Shown in pieces: positions 24,449 to 34,636 of a DNA stretch of 38,927 nt. The stretch is from Paracoccus benzoatiresistens (GTDB lineage Bacteria; Pseudomonadota; Alphaproteobacteria; Rhodobacterales; Rhodobacteraceae), in NCBI RefSeq assembly GCF_026913015.1, contig NZ_JAPTYD010000033.1, positions 1 to 38,927 on the forward strand, given 5' to 3'. A model generated the notes under the pieces. That model did no database searches and was not told where the DNA came from. It worked only from the letters and a program-made list of their open reading frames with translations. A program made the translations under genes and the position numbers. The stretch's first letter is position 1; each line of letters starts with the position of its first letter.

Positions 24449-25633
24449 TCAGCGATAGCCGACGACGGTCATTTCGCCGTTGTCGAAGGCCACCTCGCGA
24501 TACACGCCCGCGGTCTCGCCGTTGCCCACCATCTCGATGGAGGAGGCGCCCACATAATCGATGTCGCCGCCGCCATTCAGGATTTCCAGACCCTTGGCCA
24601 GTTCGCCCGGCATGATCTTCTCGCCCGGTTCGTTGGCGACATCCATGACCTTGTCCTTCCAGACCTTCGGATCGCTGGACTTGGCGGCTGCCATCGACAG
24701 CAGCATCAGGGCTGCGGCGTCATAGGATTCGGCAGCATAGGCGCTGGTGCCATCAAAGCCGGCGGTCTTGGCCATTTCCAGGAACTTCTCGCGGCCCTCG
24801 CCCTCGGCTGCCGGGTTCTGGCCGAAGCTGCCGTTGATTTCCTCGCCGAAGTTGTCGATCAGGGCCTGGCCCACCATGCCGTCCGGGAAGACGAAGGTGT
24901 CGAAGGCGCCGGTGTCCAGCGCCGCGCGGACCACGCCCGAGCCGCCCTGGTCCACATAGCCCACCACCACCAGCGCGTCGCCGCCGGCGGCGGCCAGTGC
25001 CGCGACCTCGGCCGAATAGTCGGCCTTGCCGTCGTCATGGGCGGCGTTCACCGTGATGGTGCCGCCCTTTTCCTGGAAGGACGCGGCAAAGGCATCGGCC
25101 AGGCCCTTGCCGTAATCGTTGTTGGTATAGGTGATGGCGGCGTTCTTGATGCCTTTTTCCATCATGATCTCGGCCATCACCTCGCCCTGGCGGGCGTCGG
25201 ACGGCGAGGTGCGGAAGAACAGCCCGTTATCCTCGATGGTGGACAGCGCGGGCGAGGTGGCGGAGGGCGAGATCATCACAATGCCATTGGGCACGGCGAC
25301 GTTCTGCAGCGACGCGATCGCCTCGCCCGAGCACATGCCGCCGACGATGCCCTTGACCCCCTCGGCCGTGATCAGGCGTTCCACCGTCGCGGTCGCGGCG
25401 GCGGCGTCGATGCAGGTCGAATCCCCCTGCACCGGCACCACGGTGGAACCGCCCAGCAGCAGCTTGGAATCGCTGACCTCTTTCATGGCCAGTTCGGCGC
25501 CGGACTTCATGCCGGGGGCCATGGACTCCAGCGGGCCGGTGAAGCCCAGCGACATCCCCAGCTTGATTTCCTCGGCGCCCGCCGCACCGGCCATCAACGC
25601 ACCCATTGCGGTGGCCAGAAGAAGTTTTTTCAT
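24449..25633 (-). CDS. livK: Branched-chain amino-acid ABC transporter binding protein LivK
   Basis: The 394-residue precursor begins MKKLLLATAMG, with a signal peptide cut near residue 20 (GAAGA|EE). The type I periplasmic fold is clear from KLGMSLGFTGPLE, a GMCSGEAIAS block and SPSATSPALS. The exact amino acid cannot be read from sequence; leucine, isoleucine or valine are likely by family, but such proteins also bind other amino acids. The ATG at 25631-25633 has GGGAGA 7 bases upstream; an upstream in-frame start would add a non-signal leader. On the minus strand a TTGACG (25709-25714) could be its -35 box, but the -10 match is weak. Confidence 0.93.
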   Translation of the reverse strand: MKKLLLATAMGALMAGAAGAEEIKLGMSLGFTGPLESMAPGMKSGAELAMKEVSDSKLLLGGSTVVPVQGDSTCIDAAAATATVERLITAEGVKGIVGGMCSGEAIASLQNVAVPNGIVMISPSATSPALSTIEDNGLFFRTSPSDARQGEVMAEIMMEKGIKNAAITYTNNDYGKGLADAFAASFQEKGGTITVNAAHDDGKADYSAEVAALAAAGGDALVVVGYVDQGGSGVVRAALDTGAFDTFVFPDGMVGQALIDNFGEEINGSFGQNPAAEGEGREKFLEMAKTAGFDGTSAYAAESYDAAALMLLSMAAAKSSDPKVWKDKVMDVANEPGEKIMPGELAKGLEILNGGGDIDYVGASSIEMVGNGETAGVYREVAFDNGEMTVVGYR

Positions 25634-25747
25634 ATGATTGTCTCCCAGTTGGAACAATGTCCTGCGGGGCACGTTAGAAGCGGTCCCGCTAAAAGAAAAG
25701 CATCATATCGTCAAGAAAGCCTGACTTTTCGGGCGGGTGACGTGCGG

Positions 25748-26239
25748 TCAGCGCCAACCCAGGGGGTCCTGCCTGCGCCGGAAGAACAGGCCGGGCAGGG
25801 CGGTCAGAAGCCAGCCCAGGGCCAATCCGATGCCCCCCGCCCACAGTCCCGCGGCAGTCACGGGAACGGCGGGGCGGAAATCGCCCCAGGTGGCAGCCAG
25901 GGTTTCGGGGTCGCGCAGCCGGTGGGGCAGCAGCATCCGCTCCAGCGGCCCGGCAAGACGCAGCATCTGCAGATCCGCGCGCGCCCGGTCCAGCCGGGCA
26001 AAGACCTGGGCCATGTTCGCCTGATGGGCGTCGCGGAAGGCGGTGCCGGACAGGTCCGCCAGCGCCTGATCCCGGGTCAGGCCGGCGGCCCGGGCGCTGG
26101 CGTCGAATTCCGCAGCGACGCGGGACAGGGCATCGACCTGCCCGCCAAGCCGCTGGACATACTGGTCCGAGAAGGCCGGGAACTGCGACAGGGCGGCGGC
26201 GAAACACACCGCCACCGCCAGCCGCAGCAGCCCGATCAT
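25748..26239 (-). CDS. DUF2937 family membrane protein
   Basis: The 163-residue protein has the DUF2937 layout: a short N-terminal hydrophobic segment, [19 protein letters not shown] near 18-36, [15 protein letters not shown] near 54-68, and a C-terminal [20 protein letters not shown] hydrophobic span near 126-145. The region between is helical, Ala/Arg/Asp-rich and probably periplasmic. No function is known. It overlaps the proS stop by four bases (26236-26239), so it may be cotranscribed with it. Confidence 0.82.
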   Translation of the reverse strand: MIGLLRLAVAVCFAAALSQFPAFSDQYVQRLGGQVDALSRVAAEFDASARAAGLTRDQALADLSGTAFRDAHQANMAQVFARLDRARADLQMLRLAGPLERMLLPHRLRDPETLAATWGDFRPAVPVTAAGLWAGGIGLALGWLLTALPGLFFRRRQDPLGWR

Positions 26240-27597
26240 TTGTCCTGCACCTTCGGGCCCAGGACGGGCTGATAGATCTGTTCCAGCCGCGCGATGGCGT
26301 CCTTGGGCGACATCTCCTCGGTCGCGCCGGTGCGGCGGTTGGTCAGTTCCACCTTGTTCGCCGCCAGCCCGCGCGGGCCGACGGTGATCCGCCAGGGCAG
26401 GCCGATCAGGTCCATGGTGGCGAACTTGGCCCCCGCCCGGTCGTCGCGGTCGTCGTAAAGCGGATCAAGGCCGCGCGCCTGGAGTTCCGCATAGATCGCG
26501 TCGCAGGCGCTGTCGGTGGAGTTGTCGCCCTGCTTCAGGTTGACGATGCCGACATGGAAGGGGGTCACGCCCTCGGGCCAGATGATGCCCTTGTCGTCGT
26601 GATTGGCCTCGATGATGGCGCCCAGCAGGCGGGAAACGCCGATGCCGTGGCTGCCCATCTCCACCGGGACGCGGGCCCCGTCGGGGCCGACGACGGTGGC
26701 CCCCATGCTTTCGGAATACTTGGTGCCGAAATAGAAGATCTGGCCGACCTCGATCCCGCGCGCGGTGCGACGGCGTTCCTCGGGGACCTGGGCGAAGATC
26801 GCTTCGTCATGCGTCTCGTCCGTGCGGGCATAGCGGCTGGTGAACTCCTCCAGCACGGCCTGACACTCCTCGACGCTGTCATAGTCGATCTGCCGGTCGC
26901 CGAAGGTCAGGTCGGTGATCTGGCTGTCATAGAAGACCTCGGATTCGCCCGTCTCGGCCAGCACCAGGAATTCGTGGGTGTAGTCGCCGCCGATCGGCCC
27001 GCCGTCCGCGCGCATCGGGATCGCCTGCAGGCCCATGCGTTCATAGGTCCGCAGATAGCTGACCAGGTGCCGGTTATAGGCGTGCAGCGCGGCTTCCTTG
27101 GTCAGGTCGAAGTTGTAGCCGTCCTTCATCAGGAACTCGCGGCCGCGCATCACGCCGAAGCGGGGGCGGATCTCGTCGCGGAACTTCCACTGGACATGAT
27201 ACAGCGTCAGGGGCAGGTCCTTGTAGCTGTTCACATGGGACCGGAAGATGTCGGTGATCATCTCCTCGTTCGTGGGACCGTAGAGCAGGTCGCGCTTGTG
27301 GCGGTCCTTGATGCGCAGCATTTCCTCGCCATAATCGTCATAGCGGCCGCTTTCGCGCCACAGGTCGGCGGGCTGCAGCGTCGGCATCAGCAGGGGGATG
27401 TGGCCCGCGCGGGCCTGTTCCTCGTGCACGATCTGCTCGATGCGTTTCAGCACCTTGAAACCCAGCGGCAGCCAGGAATAGATGCCTGCGGCCTGCTGCT
27501 TGATCATTCCGGCGCGCAGCATCAGCCGGTGGCTGACGATCTGCGCTTCTTTCGGTTCTTCCTTCAGGACGGGCAGGAAATAGCGCGACAAACGCAT
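26236..27597 (-). CDS. proS: Prolyl-tRNA synthetase, short alphaproteobacterial form
   Basis: The 453-residue class II synthetase charges tRNA-Pro. It begins [18 protein letters not shown], has [12 protein letters not shown] near 110 and [17 protein letters not shown] near 139-155. It lacks the roughly 180-residue editing insertion of E. coli ProS, as is usual for alphaproteobacteria. The start was placed at 27595-27597 because sequence further up to 27780 is unlike ProS. The C-terminus ends near LGPKVQDK. Confidence 0.96.
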   Translation of the reverse strand: MRLSRYFLPVLKEEPKEAQIVSHRLMLRAGMIKQQAAGIYSWLPLGFKVLKRIEQIVHEEQARAGHIPLLMPTLQPADLWRESGRYDDYGEEMLRIKDRHKRDLLYGPTNEEMITDIFRSHVNSYKDLPLTLYHVQWKFRDEIRPRFGVMRGREFLMKDGYNFDLTKEAALHAYNRHLVSYLRTYERMGLQAIPMRADGGPIGGDYTHEFLVLAETGESEVFYDSQITDLTFGDRQIDYDSVEECQAVLEEFTSRYARTDETHDEAIFAQVPEERRRTARGIEVGQIFYFGTKYSESMGATVVGPDGARVPVEMGSHGIGVSRLLGAIIEANHDDKGIIWPEGVTPFHVGIVNLKQGDNSTDSACDAIYAELQARGLDPLYDDRDDRAGAKFATMDLIGLPWRITVGPRGLAANKVELTNRRTGATEEMSPKDAIARLEQIYQPVLGPKVQDK

Positions 27598-27706
27598 GGA
27601 GGATACCTTCTTCGTTTGTCGCCTCGTGTATGGCAAAGCGGGCGGGCGGGGCAAGATGGCTGATGGCCGCCCCCGCAACCAGGATTCACCCAGAAGGGAG
27701 CACCCG

Positions 27707-28672
27707 ATGTCCGAATGCGTTTTCCTGCCCGGCTGGGCGCCGCGGCACGATTGCGCCGTCATCGTCGCCTGCGATGGCAATTACCTGCCCTATGCCGCCG
27801 TCGTGGCGCTGCAGATGGCCAGGGCCGCGCCGGCCTGCGACCTGCTGATCGGATCGCCCGATCCGCTGGACCTGCCCGATGTCCTTCGCGCGGCGGGCAT
27901 CGGCCATGTCGCCGCGCGCCTGCCGCTGATCGAGGACGCCTTGCCGCTGGACGACCGGCGCAGCCTTGCGACCTACATGGACGTGTTCCTCGCCTCGGCC
28001 CTTGCGGGGGTTTACCGGCGCATCCTGGTGCTGGACGCCGACATCCTGCATGAACGCGGCGATCCCGCGCGGCTGCTGGCGGCCGACATGCGCGGGCACG
28101 CGGTCGCCGCCGTGCGCGACAACCGCCAATGGCGCAACCCGTCCAAGCGGGTGCCCGACTTTCGCCGCTTGGGCTGGTCTGCGGCCCCCTACTTCAATGC
28201 GGGCGTGGTGATGATCGACACCGCGGCCTGGGCTGCGCAGGACCTGCCGGCGCGCTGCGCGGGTTTTGCCCGCCAGCACCTCAAGGGCCTGGGCCGCGAC
28301 CAGGCGCTGCTGAACGGCACGCTCCACGGGGACTGGGCCGAGATCAGCCCCTTGTGGAACTGGCAGTTCACCTGGGCCTCAAGCCTTCTTTCCGGGATGG
28401 CGGACCCCTGCCTGGTCCATTTCATCGGTCCGGCAAAGCCCTGGCAGGACCGTTCGGCCGGGATCGTGCCGATGCGGTGGCGCGCGCCTTATGGCGCGTT
28501 TCTGGCCCGGCATTTTCCCGATGCGCTGCGCCCCGCCGAGGCCGACCGGCGCCATTGGCCCGCACGCCGCGAGCTGGGGCGCAGCCTGCTTCGCCAATGG
28601 CGGGCAGCGGGGCCGACGCTGGATTATTTGGCCCGCTTTGCCGACGAATATACCTTGGTCGAACCCCGCTGA
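27707..28672 (+). CDS. Glycosyltransferase family 8 protein
   Basis: The 321-residue protein has the GT-A fold of family 8: the DxD metal site LDADIL at 109-114, a NAGVVMID motif near 164-171, DQALLN near 198-203 and the closing HFIGPAKPW at 238-246 that binds the nucleotide-sugar phosphate. It lacks a signal or membrane span, so it probably works at the cytoplasmic face of the envelope. Donor and acceptor cannot be inferred; retaining transfer of glucose or galactose is the family norm. AGAAGGGAG lies upstream of the ATG at 27707. Confidence 0.88.
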   Translation: MSECVFLPGWAPRHDCAVIVACDGNYLPYAAVVALQMARAAPACDLLIGSPDPLDLPDVLRAAGIGHVAARLPLIEDALPLDDRRSLATYMDVFLASALAGVYRRILVLDADILHERGDPARLLAADMRGHAVAAVRDNRQWRNPSKRVPDFRRLGWSAAPYFNAGVVMIDTAAWAAQDLPARCAGFARQHLKGLGRDQALLNGTLHGDWAEISPLWNWQFTWASSLLSGMADPCLVHFIGPAKPWQDRSAGIVPMRWRAPYGAFLARHFPDALRPAEADRRHWPARRELGRSLLRQWRAAGPTLDYLARFADEYTLVEPR

Positions 28673-28748
28673 TCCCTTTGCCCGGCATGGGTTCTTGCAA
28701 GTCGGACCGCGACCGTTCAGACAAGGAACAAACCGGCCCGGAGGCAGC

Positions 28749-29963
28749 ATGCGCATACCCATACACAAGCAGCTGATCTGGTGGGGCGTGGCGGCGGTGA
28801 CCCTGCTTCTGGCGATGTGGCTGCTGGGCAATGCGATCCTGCCCTTCATCCTGGGCGCGGGCGTGGCCTATCTGCTGGATCCGGTCGCCGACCGGCTGGA
28901 ACGCGCGGGCCTGTCGCGGGTCATGTCGGTGGTGGTGATCACCGTCGCGGCCGTGCTGGCCTTTGCCGCGGTGGTGCTGCTGGCGGTGCCGGTCATGCTT
29001 CGGCAGGCGACCTCGCTGATCGAGACCGCGCCCGAGATGCTGGAACAGGCCCGCCTGTTCCTGTCCAATCGCTTCCCCGAACTTTTGCCCGCCAATGGCA
29101 ACATCGGCACCGCCCTGACGGATCTGGGCGCGGCCATGGGCGAGCAGATGGGGACGGTGGCGTCAAGGCTGCTCAGTTCCGTGGGCGGCATCATCAGCGC
29201 CATCGCGATCCTGGTGATCGTGCCGGTGGTGGCCTTCTATCTGCTGCTGGACTGGGACCACCTGGTCGATCGGGTGGACACGCTGCTGCCGCGCGAGCAC
29301 GCGCCGACCCTGCGCCGCCTGTCGCGCGAGATCGACGAGGCGCTGTCGGGCTTCGTGCGCGGGCAGGGGCTGGTGATGCTGATCCTGGGCACCTGGTATG
29401 CCATCGGGCTGATGGTCGTGGGTCTGCCCTTCGGCTTCTTCATCGGCATCATGGCGGCACTGCTGTCCTTCATCCCGTATGTGGGCGTGCTGATCGGCGG
29501 GGCCACGGCCATCGGGGTCGCGCTGTTCAGCTTCTGGGGCGATCCGCTGTGGATCGGGCTTGTGATCGCGATCTTCGCCATCGGCCAGGTCGTCGAGGGC
29601 AATTATCTGCAGCCCAAGATCGTCGGCCATCACGTGGGCCTGCACCCGGTCTGGCTGCTGCTGGCCTTGTCGGTCTTCGGCGCGCTGTTCGGGTTCGTGG
29701 GCATGGTCATGGCCGTGCCGCTGGCCGCCGCGCTTGGCGTGATCGGGCGGTTCCTGACGCAGCGCTATCAGGAAAGCGCGCTGTTCACCGGCCAGGCGCT
29801 GCCCCCCGATCCGGGTCAGCCCATGCTGGTCGAGATCGTGCCCGAAGGCACCGTCGCCAATTCCATCCGCGAGGCGCGCATCCGCGCCGACCAGAACCGG
29901 GCCCAGGGCCAGATCGAGATCATGCGCGAGGAAATTGCCCGCAAGCATCCCGACGGCGGATAG
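28749..29963 (+). CDS. PerM / AI-2E family transporter
   Basis: The 404-residue membrane protein has the PerM layout of about eight hydrophobic spans: an N-terminal pair (10-60), a soluble central stretch (85-150), and a C-terminal bundle containing FIPYVGVLIGG near 238 and GNYLQPKIVG near 285. The family includes TqsA-like autoinducer exporters, but function varies. GGAGG lies just before the ATG. Its stop abuts the hda start with no gap (TAG then ATG). Confidence 0.88.
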   Translation: MRIPIHKQLIWWGVAAVTLLLAMWLLGNAILPFILGAGVAYLLDPVADRLERAGLSRVMSVVVITVAAVLAFAAVVLLAVPVMLRQATSLIETAPEMLEQARLFLSNRFPELLPANGNIGTALTDLGAAMGEQMGTVASRLLSSVGGIISAIAILVIVPVVAFYLLLDWDHLVDRVDTLLPREHAPTLRRLSREIDEALSGFVRGQGLVMLILGTWYAIGLMVVGLPFGFFIGIMAALLSFIPYVGVLIGGATAIGVALFSFWGDPLWIGLVIAIFAIGQVVEGNYLQPKIVGHHVGLHPVWLLLALSVFGALFGFVGMVMAVPLAAALGVIGRFLTQRYQESALFTGQALPPDPGQPMLVEIVPEGTVANSIREARIRADQNRAQGQIEIMREEIARKHPDGG

Positions 29964-30662
29964 ATGGCCGTGATCTCTCGCCAGCTGACCCTGGATCTGA
30001 CGACGGCGCCCGCCCATTCCCGCGCCGATTTCCTGCCCGCGCCCGCAAACAGGGACGCGCTGGCCGCGCTGGATGCGCCGCAGGACTGGCCCCAGGGCCG
30101 GATGCTGCTGATCGGGCCGGAAGGCGCGGGCAAGTCGCATCTTGCCGCCTTCTGGGCGGCCGAGAACGGCGCGCGCCGCATGAAGGCCGCGGCCCTGCGG
30201 CCCGACGCGGCCGACGGGCTTGCCACCGAGGGCGGCGCCCTGGTCATCGAGGATGCCGATCGCGCGGGCCGGGCGGCGGGGGCCGAACAGGCGCTGTTCC
30301 ACCTGTGGAACCTTTGCGCGCCGCGCGACTGCCTGCTGCTGCTGACGGCGCGCACGCCGCCGCGCGATTGGGGGCTGGTGCTGCCCGACCTGCGAAGCCG
30401 CATGGACGCGATGCCGCAGGTCCGGCTGATGCCGCCCGACGAATCCCTGCTGGCTGCCGTGCTGGTCAAGCTGTTCGCGGACCGCCAGCAGGCCGTGTCA
30501 TCCGACCTGATCGACTGGCTGGTCCTGCACATGCCCCGCGACCTGGGCCTTGCCCGCCAGCTTGTCGCCGCGATGGACCGCGAGGCGATGGCCGACAAGC
30601 GCCCGATCACGCGCCGCATTGCAGCCGAGCTGCTGGCCGGTCTATCCGAAATCGAGACATGA
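29964..30662 (+). CDS. hdaA: Hda-like DnaA regulatory AAA+ ATPase
   Basis: The 232-residue protein looks like alphaproteobacterial HdaA. Near its N-terminus is QLTLDL (7-12), a good match to the beta-clamp binding motif of Hda. Walker A GPEGAGKS is at 51-58 and a Walker B-like VIEDAD at 94-99, with the AAA+ lid following. Hda with the DNA-loaded clamp promotes ATP hydrolysis by DnaA and so prevents re-initiation. It lacks the DnaA DNA-binding domain, as expected. It sits between the PerM-type permease and ppk. Confidence 0.9.
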   Translation: MAVISRQLTLDLTTAPAHSRADFLPAPANRDALAALDAPQDWPQGRMLLIGPEGAGKSHLAAFWAAENGARRMKAAALRPDAADGLATEGGALVIEDADRAGRAAGAEQALFHLWNLCAPRDCLLLLTARTPPRDWGLVLPDLRSRMDAMPQVRLMPPDESLLAAVLVKLFADRQQAVSSDLIDWLVLHMPRDLGLARQLVAAMDREAMADKRPITRRIAAELLAGLSEIET

Positions 30663-30687
30663 ATCGCAGCCCCTCAAGGTCAGGACC

Positions 30688-32853
30688 ATGACGCAAGCAG
30701 ATTTCCTCCGGAGCCCCTTTCCCGAACCGCAGGACTTGCCCGAGGGTGTGCCGCAGAATGGCTCGCGCTTCTTCAATCGGGAAATCAGCTGGCTGTCCTT
30801 CAACTGGCGCGTCCTGGACGAGGCGCGCAACCCGCGCGTGCCCCTGCTGGAACGGCTGCGCTTCGTGTCGATCAGCGCGACCAACCTGGACGAATTCTAC
30901 ACCGTCCGCGTGGCGGGCCTGCGCGAACTGGTGCGCGAGGGAAACACCACGCCATCCGACGACGGGCTGACGCCCGCGGAACAGTTGTCGATGATCAATG
31001 CCGACGCCCGCCGCCTGATGGGCGCGCAGCAGGGCGTGTGGAACCGCATCCGCCGCGAGATGGAGGAGGCCGGCATCTTCATCCTGTCCCGGTCCCGCCT
31101 GACCCGGGCCGAGGAGGAGTTCCTGCACGATCATTTCGAGCGCAAGGTCTTTCCGGTCCTGTCGCCCCTGGCCATCGACCCGGCGCATCCCTTCCCCTTC
31201 ATTCCGAACACCGGCTTCTCGCTGGCGCTGGAGCTGGCGCGCGAAACCGACGGGCGGCAGATGCAGGCGCTGCTGCCGATCCCCGCGCAGCTGAACCGTT
31301 TCATCGCCTTGCCGGGCGGGGAGCGGTTCTTCCGGCTGGAGGATCTGCTGCTGATGCACCTTTCCAGCCTGTTTCCCGGCTATCGCGACGTGGGCCATTG
31401 CGCCTTCCGCGTGCTGCGCGACAGCGACCTGGAGGTGGAGGAAGAGGCCGAGGATCTGGTCCGCGAGTTCGAGACCGCCTTGAAACGCCGCCGGCGCGGC
31501 AGCGTCATCCGGCTGAAGATCACGCGCGGGGCGCCGGACCGCCTGCGCCGCCTGATCATGGACGAGTTGGAGGTCGGCATCGACGAGGTGATCGAGGTCG
31601 AGGGGCTGCTGGGGGTGGCCGACCTGTCCGAACTGGTGCTGGACGGCCGCCGCGACCTGCAATGGCCCGCCTTTACCCCGCGCATTCCGGAAAGGGTGCA
31701 GGATCACGACGGCGACATGTTCGCGGCCATCGGGCAAAAGGACATGCTGCTGCACCACCCCTACGAGACCTTCGACATGGTGGTGCGCTTCCTGGCGCAG
31801 GCCGCGCGCGACCCCGACGTTCTGGCGATCAAGCAGACGCTGTATCGCACCAGCCGCGACAGCCCCATCGTCGATGCCCTGTGCGAGGCCGCCGAATCCG
31901 GCAAGTCCGTCACCGCCCTGGTGGAACTGAAGGCGCGCTTTGACGAGGCCGCGAACATCCGCCAGTCCCGCCGGCTGGAACGCGCGGGCGCGCATGTCGT
32001 CTATGGCTTCGTGAACTACAAGACGCACGCCAAGATCAGCACGGTCGTCCGGCGCGAAGGGGACAACCTGGTCACCTATACCCATTACGGGACCGGCAAC
32101 TATCACCCGATCACCGCGCGCATCTATACCGACCTGTCGCTGTTCACCTGCGATCCGGCGCTTGGCCGCGACGCGACAAAGGTCTTCAACTACCTGTCGG
32201 GCTATGTGCAGCCCGCCGGGCTGGAAAACCTGTCCATCTCGCCCATCGACCTCAAGGACCGGCTATTATCGCTGATCGGGCGCGAGGCCGAACTGGCCCG
32301 CCAGGGCCGTCCGGCGGCGATCTGGGCCAAGATGAACTCGCTGATCGAAAAGGACGTGATCGACGCGCTTTATGCCGCAAGCGCCGCAGGCGTGAAGATC
32401 AGCCTGGTGGTGCGCGGCATCTGCGGCATCCGGCCCGGCATCCGGGGCCTGTCGGAGAACATCCGCGTCAAGTCCATCGTCGGCCGCTATCTGGAACATT
32501 CGCGCATCGTCTGCTTCGGCAATGGCTATGGCCTGCCGTCCAAGCGGGCGCGGGTCTTCATCAGTTCGGCCGACTGGATGGACCGCAACCTGAACCGCCG
32601 GGTCGAAACGCTGGTCGAATGCATGAACGACACGGTGAAGGCCCAGATCGTCAGCCAGATCATGGCCGCCAACATGGCGGACGAGGCGCAAAGCTGGTTG
32701 TTGCAACCAGATGGCCGGTTCGTGCGCTATCTGCCCGAAGGGCGCGACGACCTGTTCAACTGTCACCGCTTCTTCATGGACCATCCCTCGCTGTCCGGGC
32801 GGGGCACGGCGGGGGCAGGCGACGTTCCGGCGCTGACCCATTCGAACGATTGA
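30688..32853 (+). CDS. ppk: Polyphosphate kinase 1
   Basis: The 721-residue enzyme makes long-chain polyphosphate from ATP. It begins with the FFNREISWLSFNWRVL block (28-43), followed by the PPK middle domain and two phospholipase D-like catalytic domains. The probable phosphohistidine is His447 in KTHAK, with THYGTGNYH shortly after. The C-terminal domain (RVFISSADWMDRNLNRRVE near 620) is present, so it is complete. The ATG at 30688 has CAGGAC upstream. ppx follows 55 bp later. Confidence 0.97.
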   Translation: MTQADFLRSPFPEPQDLPEGVPQNGSRFFNREISWLSFNWRVLDEARNPRVPLLERLRFVSISATNLDEFYTVRVAGLRELVREGNTTPSDDGLTPAEQLSMINADARRLMGAQQGVWNRIRREMEEAGIFILSRSRLTRAEEEFLHDHFERKVFPVLSPLAIDPAHPFPFIPNTGFSLALELARETDGRQMQALLPIPAQLNRFIALPGGERFFRLEDLLLMHLSSLFPGYRDVGHCAFRVLRDSDLEVEEEAEDLVREFETALKRRRRGSVIRLKITRGAPDRLRRLIMDELEVGIDEVIEVEGLLGVADLSELVLDGRRDLQWPAFTPRIPERVQDHDGDMFAAIGQKDMLLHHPYETFDMVVRFLAQAARDPDVLAIKQTLYRTSRDSPIVDALCEAAESGKSVTALVELKARFDEAANIRQSRRLERAGAHVVYGFVNYKTHAKISTVVRREGDNLVTYTHYGTGNYHPITARIYTDLSLFTCDPALGRDATKVFNYLSGYVQPAGLENLSISPIDLKDRLLSLIGREAELARQGRPAAIWAKMNSLIEKDVIDALYAASAAGVKISLVVRGICGIRPGIRGLSENIRVKSIVGRYLEHSRIVCFGNGYGLPSKRARVFISSADWMDRNLNRRVETLVECMNDTVKAQIVSQIMAANMADEAQSWLLQPDGRFVRYLPEGRDDLFNCHRFFMDHPSLSGRGTAGAGDVPALTHSND

Positions 32854-32908
32854 CGCACCCGTCAAGGCGGGTCATTAACAGCGCGATGCGGCAGCAGGAG
32901 AGGCGGCG

Positions 32909-34435
32909 ATGAACGGCCTACGCACCACGACCGGCGAGAAGGTCGAGCCTTTCGGCAAGATGTTCGGGAAATTGCCAAAGCGGGCCTTGTCGCGCGTGGG
33001 CGTGGTCGATGTGGGGTCCAACTCGATCCGCATGGTGGTCTTTGACGGCGCGGCCCGCTCGCCCGCCTATTTCTACAACGAGAAGGTCATGGCCGGGCTG
33101 GGCGCCCGGATGGCCCAGACCGGCCGCCTGAACCCCGAGGGGGTCGAGCGCGGCTTTGCCGCCCTTCAGCGCTTCGCGGCGCTTGCCAAGGGCATGGATA
33201 TCGGCCCCCTGACCTGCGTGGCCACCGCCGCCGTGCGAGAGGCCGAGGACGGCCCCGAATTCCAGGCCCGTGTCGAACGCGAGACCGGGATCAGGATGCA
33301 TGTCATCGACGGAGAGGAAGAAGCCCGCCTGTCCGCGCAGGGCGTGCTGCTGGGCTGGCCCGAGGCCAAGGGGCTGGTCTGCGACATCGGCGGCAACTCG
33401 ATGGAACTGGCCGAGGTCGAGAATGGCCAGATCGGCAAGCGCATCACCTCGCAACTGGGGCCGTTCCGGTTGCAGCAGGTGGGCGGCGGCAAGGACGGCT
33501 TGCGCAAGCATATCAGGAAGGTGATGGCCGGGCTGGCCAAGGTCATGGGCACCCATCACGAGCGCATCTACCTGGTCGGCGGATCCTGGCGCGCCATTGC
33601 CCGGCTGGACATGGAGCGCACATCCTATCCGATGACGGTTTTGCACGAATACCGCATGACGCCCAAGGCCGTGGCCGACACGGTCGCCTGGATCGGGGCC
33701 AGTGACCTGGGGGCGCTCAAGGCGCAGACCGGGCTGTCATCCTCGCGGATCGAACTTGTGCCGCTGGCCGCGCAGGTGCTGGCGCAGCTGACCGAGATCT
33801 TCGCGCCGGCCGAACTTGCGGTGTCCAGCTATGGCATCCGCGAGGGGCTGCTTTACGAGCAGATGTCCGACAGCCTGCGCAGGCGCGACCCGCTGATCGA
33901 GGCCGCCCGCTTCACCGAACGCCAGATGGCCCGGATGCCGGGGTCGGGCAAGAAGCTGTACCAGTTCCTGCAACCGGTGTTTCAAAACGTGCCTCCGGAA
34001 CGCGACCGGCTGATCCGCGCCGCCTGCCTGCTGCACGACACAAGCTGGCGCGCCCACCCGGATTATCGCGCCGATGCCTGCTTCGACAACGTGACCCGCG
34101 CCAACATGGCTGCGCTGAGCCACCCCGAGCGCGTCTTCCTGGGCCTTGCGCTGCTGCACCGCTACAAGAACAGCCGCGCCAATTCGCCCATGGCGCCCCT
34201 GTTCAAGCTGCTGACCGATGCCGAGATCAACGATGCCGAGGTCCTGGGCAAGGCCATGCGCTTCGGCGCGATGCTGGCGCTTGATGATCCGGCCGATGCG
34301 GCCAGACTGACCTTCGACAAGAAGCAACTGGTGCTGAAGCTGACGGCCACCGGCCGAAGGCTGATGGGCGAGGTGGCCGAGGCCCGCTTCGGAGCGCTGT
34401 GCAACGCCCTGGGGGTCGAGGGAAAGATCATCTGA
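32909..34435 (+). CDS. ppx: Exopolyphosphatase, Ppx/GppA family
   Basis: The 508-residue enzyme removes terminal phosphate from polyphosphate or pppGpp. The N-terminal ASKHA ATPase fold has the phosphate loops DVGSNS at 34-39 and DIGGNS near 155. The C-terminal half (about 310-508) is an HD-like helical region with LLHDTSW near 372. AGGAGAGG lies upstream of the ATG. Following ppk it forms the usual make-and-degrade pair. The 201 bp after it hold no gene that I see, only a 14-bp palindrome at 34538-34551 with no T tract. Confidence 0.95.
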   Translation: MNGLRTTTGEKVEPFGKMFGKLPKRALSRVGVVDVGSNSIRMVVFDGAARSPAYFYNEKVMAGLGARMAQTGRLNPEGVERGFAALQRFAALAKGMDIGPLTCVATAAVREAEDGPEFQARVERETGIRMHVIDGEEEARLSAQGVLLGWPEAKGLVCDIGGNSMELAEVENGQIGKRITSQLGPFRLQQVGGGKDGLRKHIRKVMAGLAKVMGTHHERIYLVGGSWRAIARLDMERTSYPMTVLHEYRMTPKAVADTVAWIGASDLGALKAQTGLSSSRIELVPLAAQVLAQLTEIFAPAELAVSSYGIREGLLYEQMSDSLRRRDPLIEAARFTERQMARMPGSGKKLYQFLQPVFQNVPPERDRLIRAACLLHDTSWRAHPDYRADACFDNVTRANMAALSHPERVFLGLALLHRYKNSRANSPMAPLFKLLTDAEINDAEVLGKAMRFGAMLALDDPADAARLTFDKKQLVLKLTATGRRLMGEVAEARFGALCNALGVEGKII

Positions 34436-34636
34436 TCCCCGGCCTGACCCGGCGCCAAGCACCGACAGGGTCGGGCTCAACACCGCCTCGGCCCTGCGCT
34501 GGACCCGTTCGCGGATGGCTCCGTTCGTCCGCCGAGAGCCTTCCGGAAGGCGGTGAACCGTTCGGGGTGCCGTTTGTTCTGTCAGGCAGGGGAGGGCAGG
34601 CGGATCGTCCCCCTGTGACAGGCTCCGGAGGCACGG

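Noticed and set aside
25686..25714. Promoter of livK
   Set aside because: TTGACG is a fair -35 box, but the base run 17 bp on (TAGCGG) is a poor -10; mentioned with livK only.
24368..26272. Plus-strand open frame of 634 codons
   Set aside because: It is antisense to livK and the DUF2937 gene and shows no domain of its own.
28781..30691. Plus-strand open frame of 636 codons
   Set aside because: It is an out-of-frame shadow of the permease and hda genes.
34538..34551. 14-bp palindrome after ppx as a terminator
   Set aside because: GCCTTCC/GGAAGGC has no loop and no T tract, so I do not call it a terminator.
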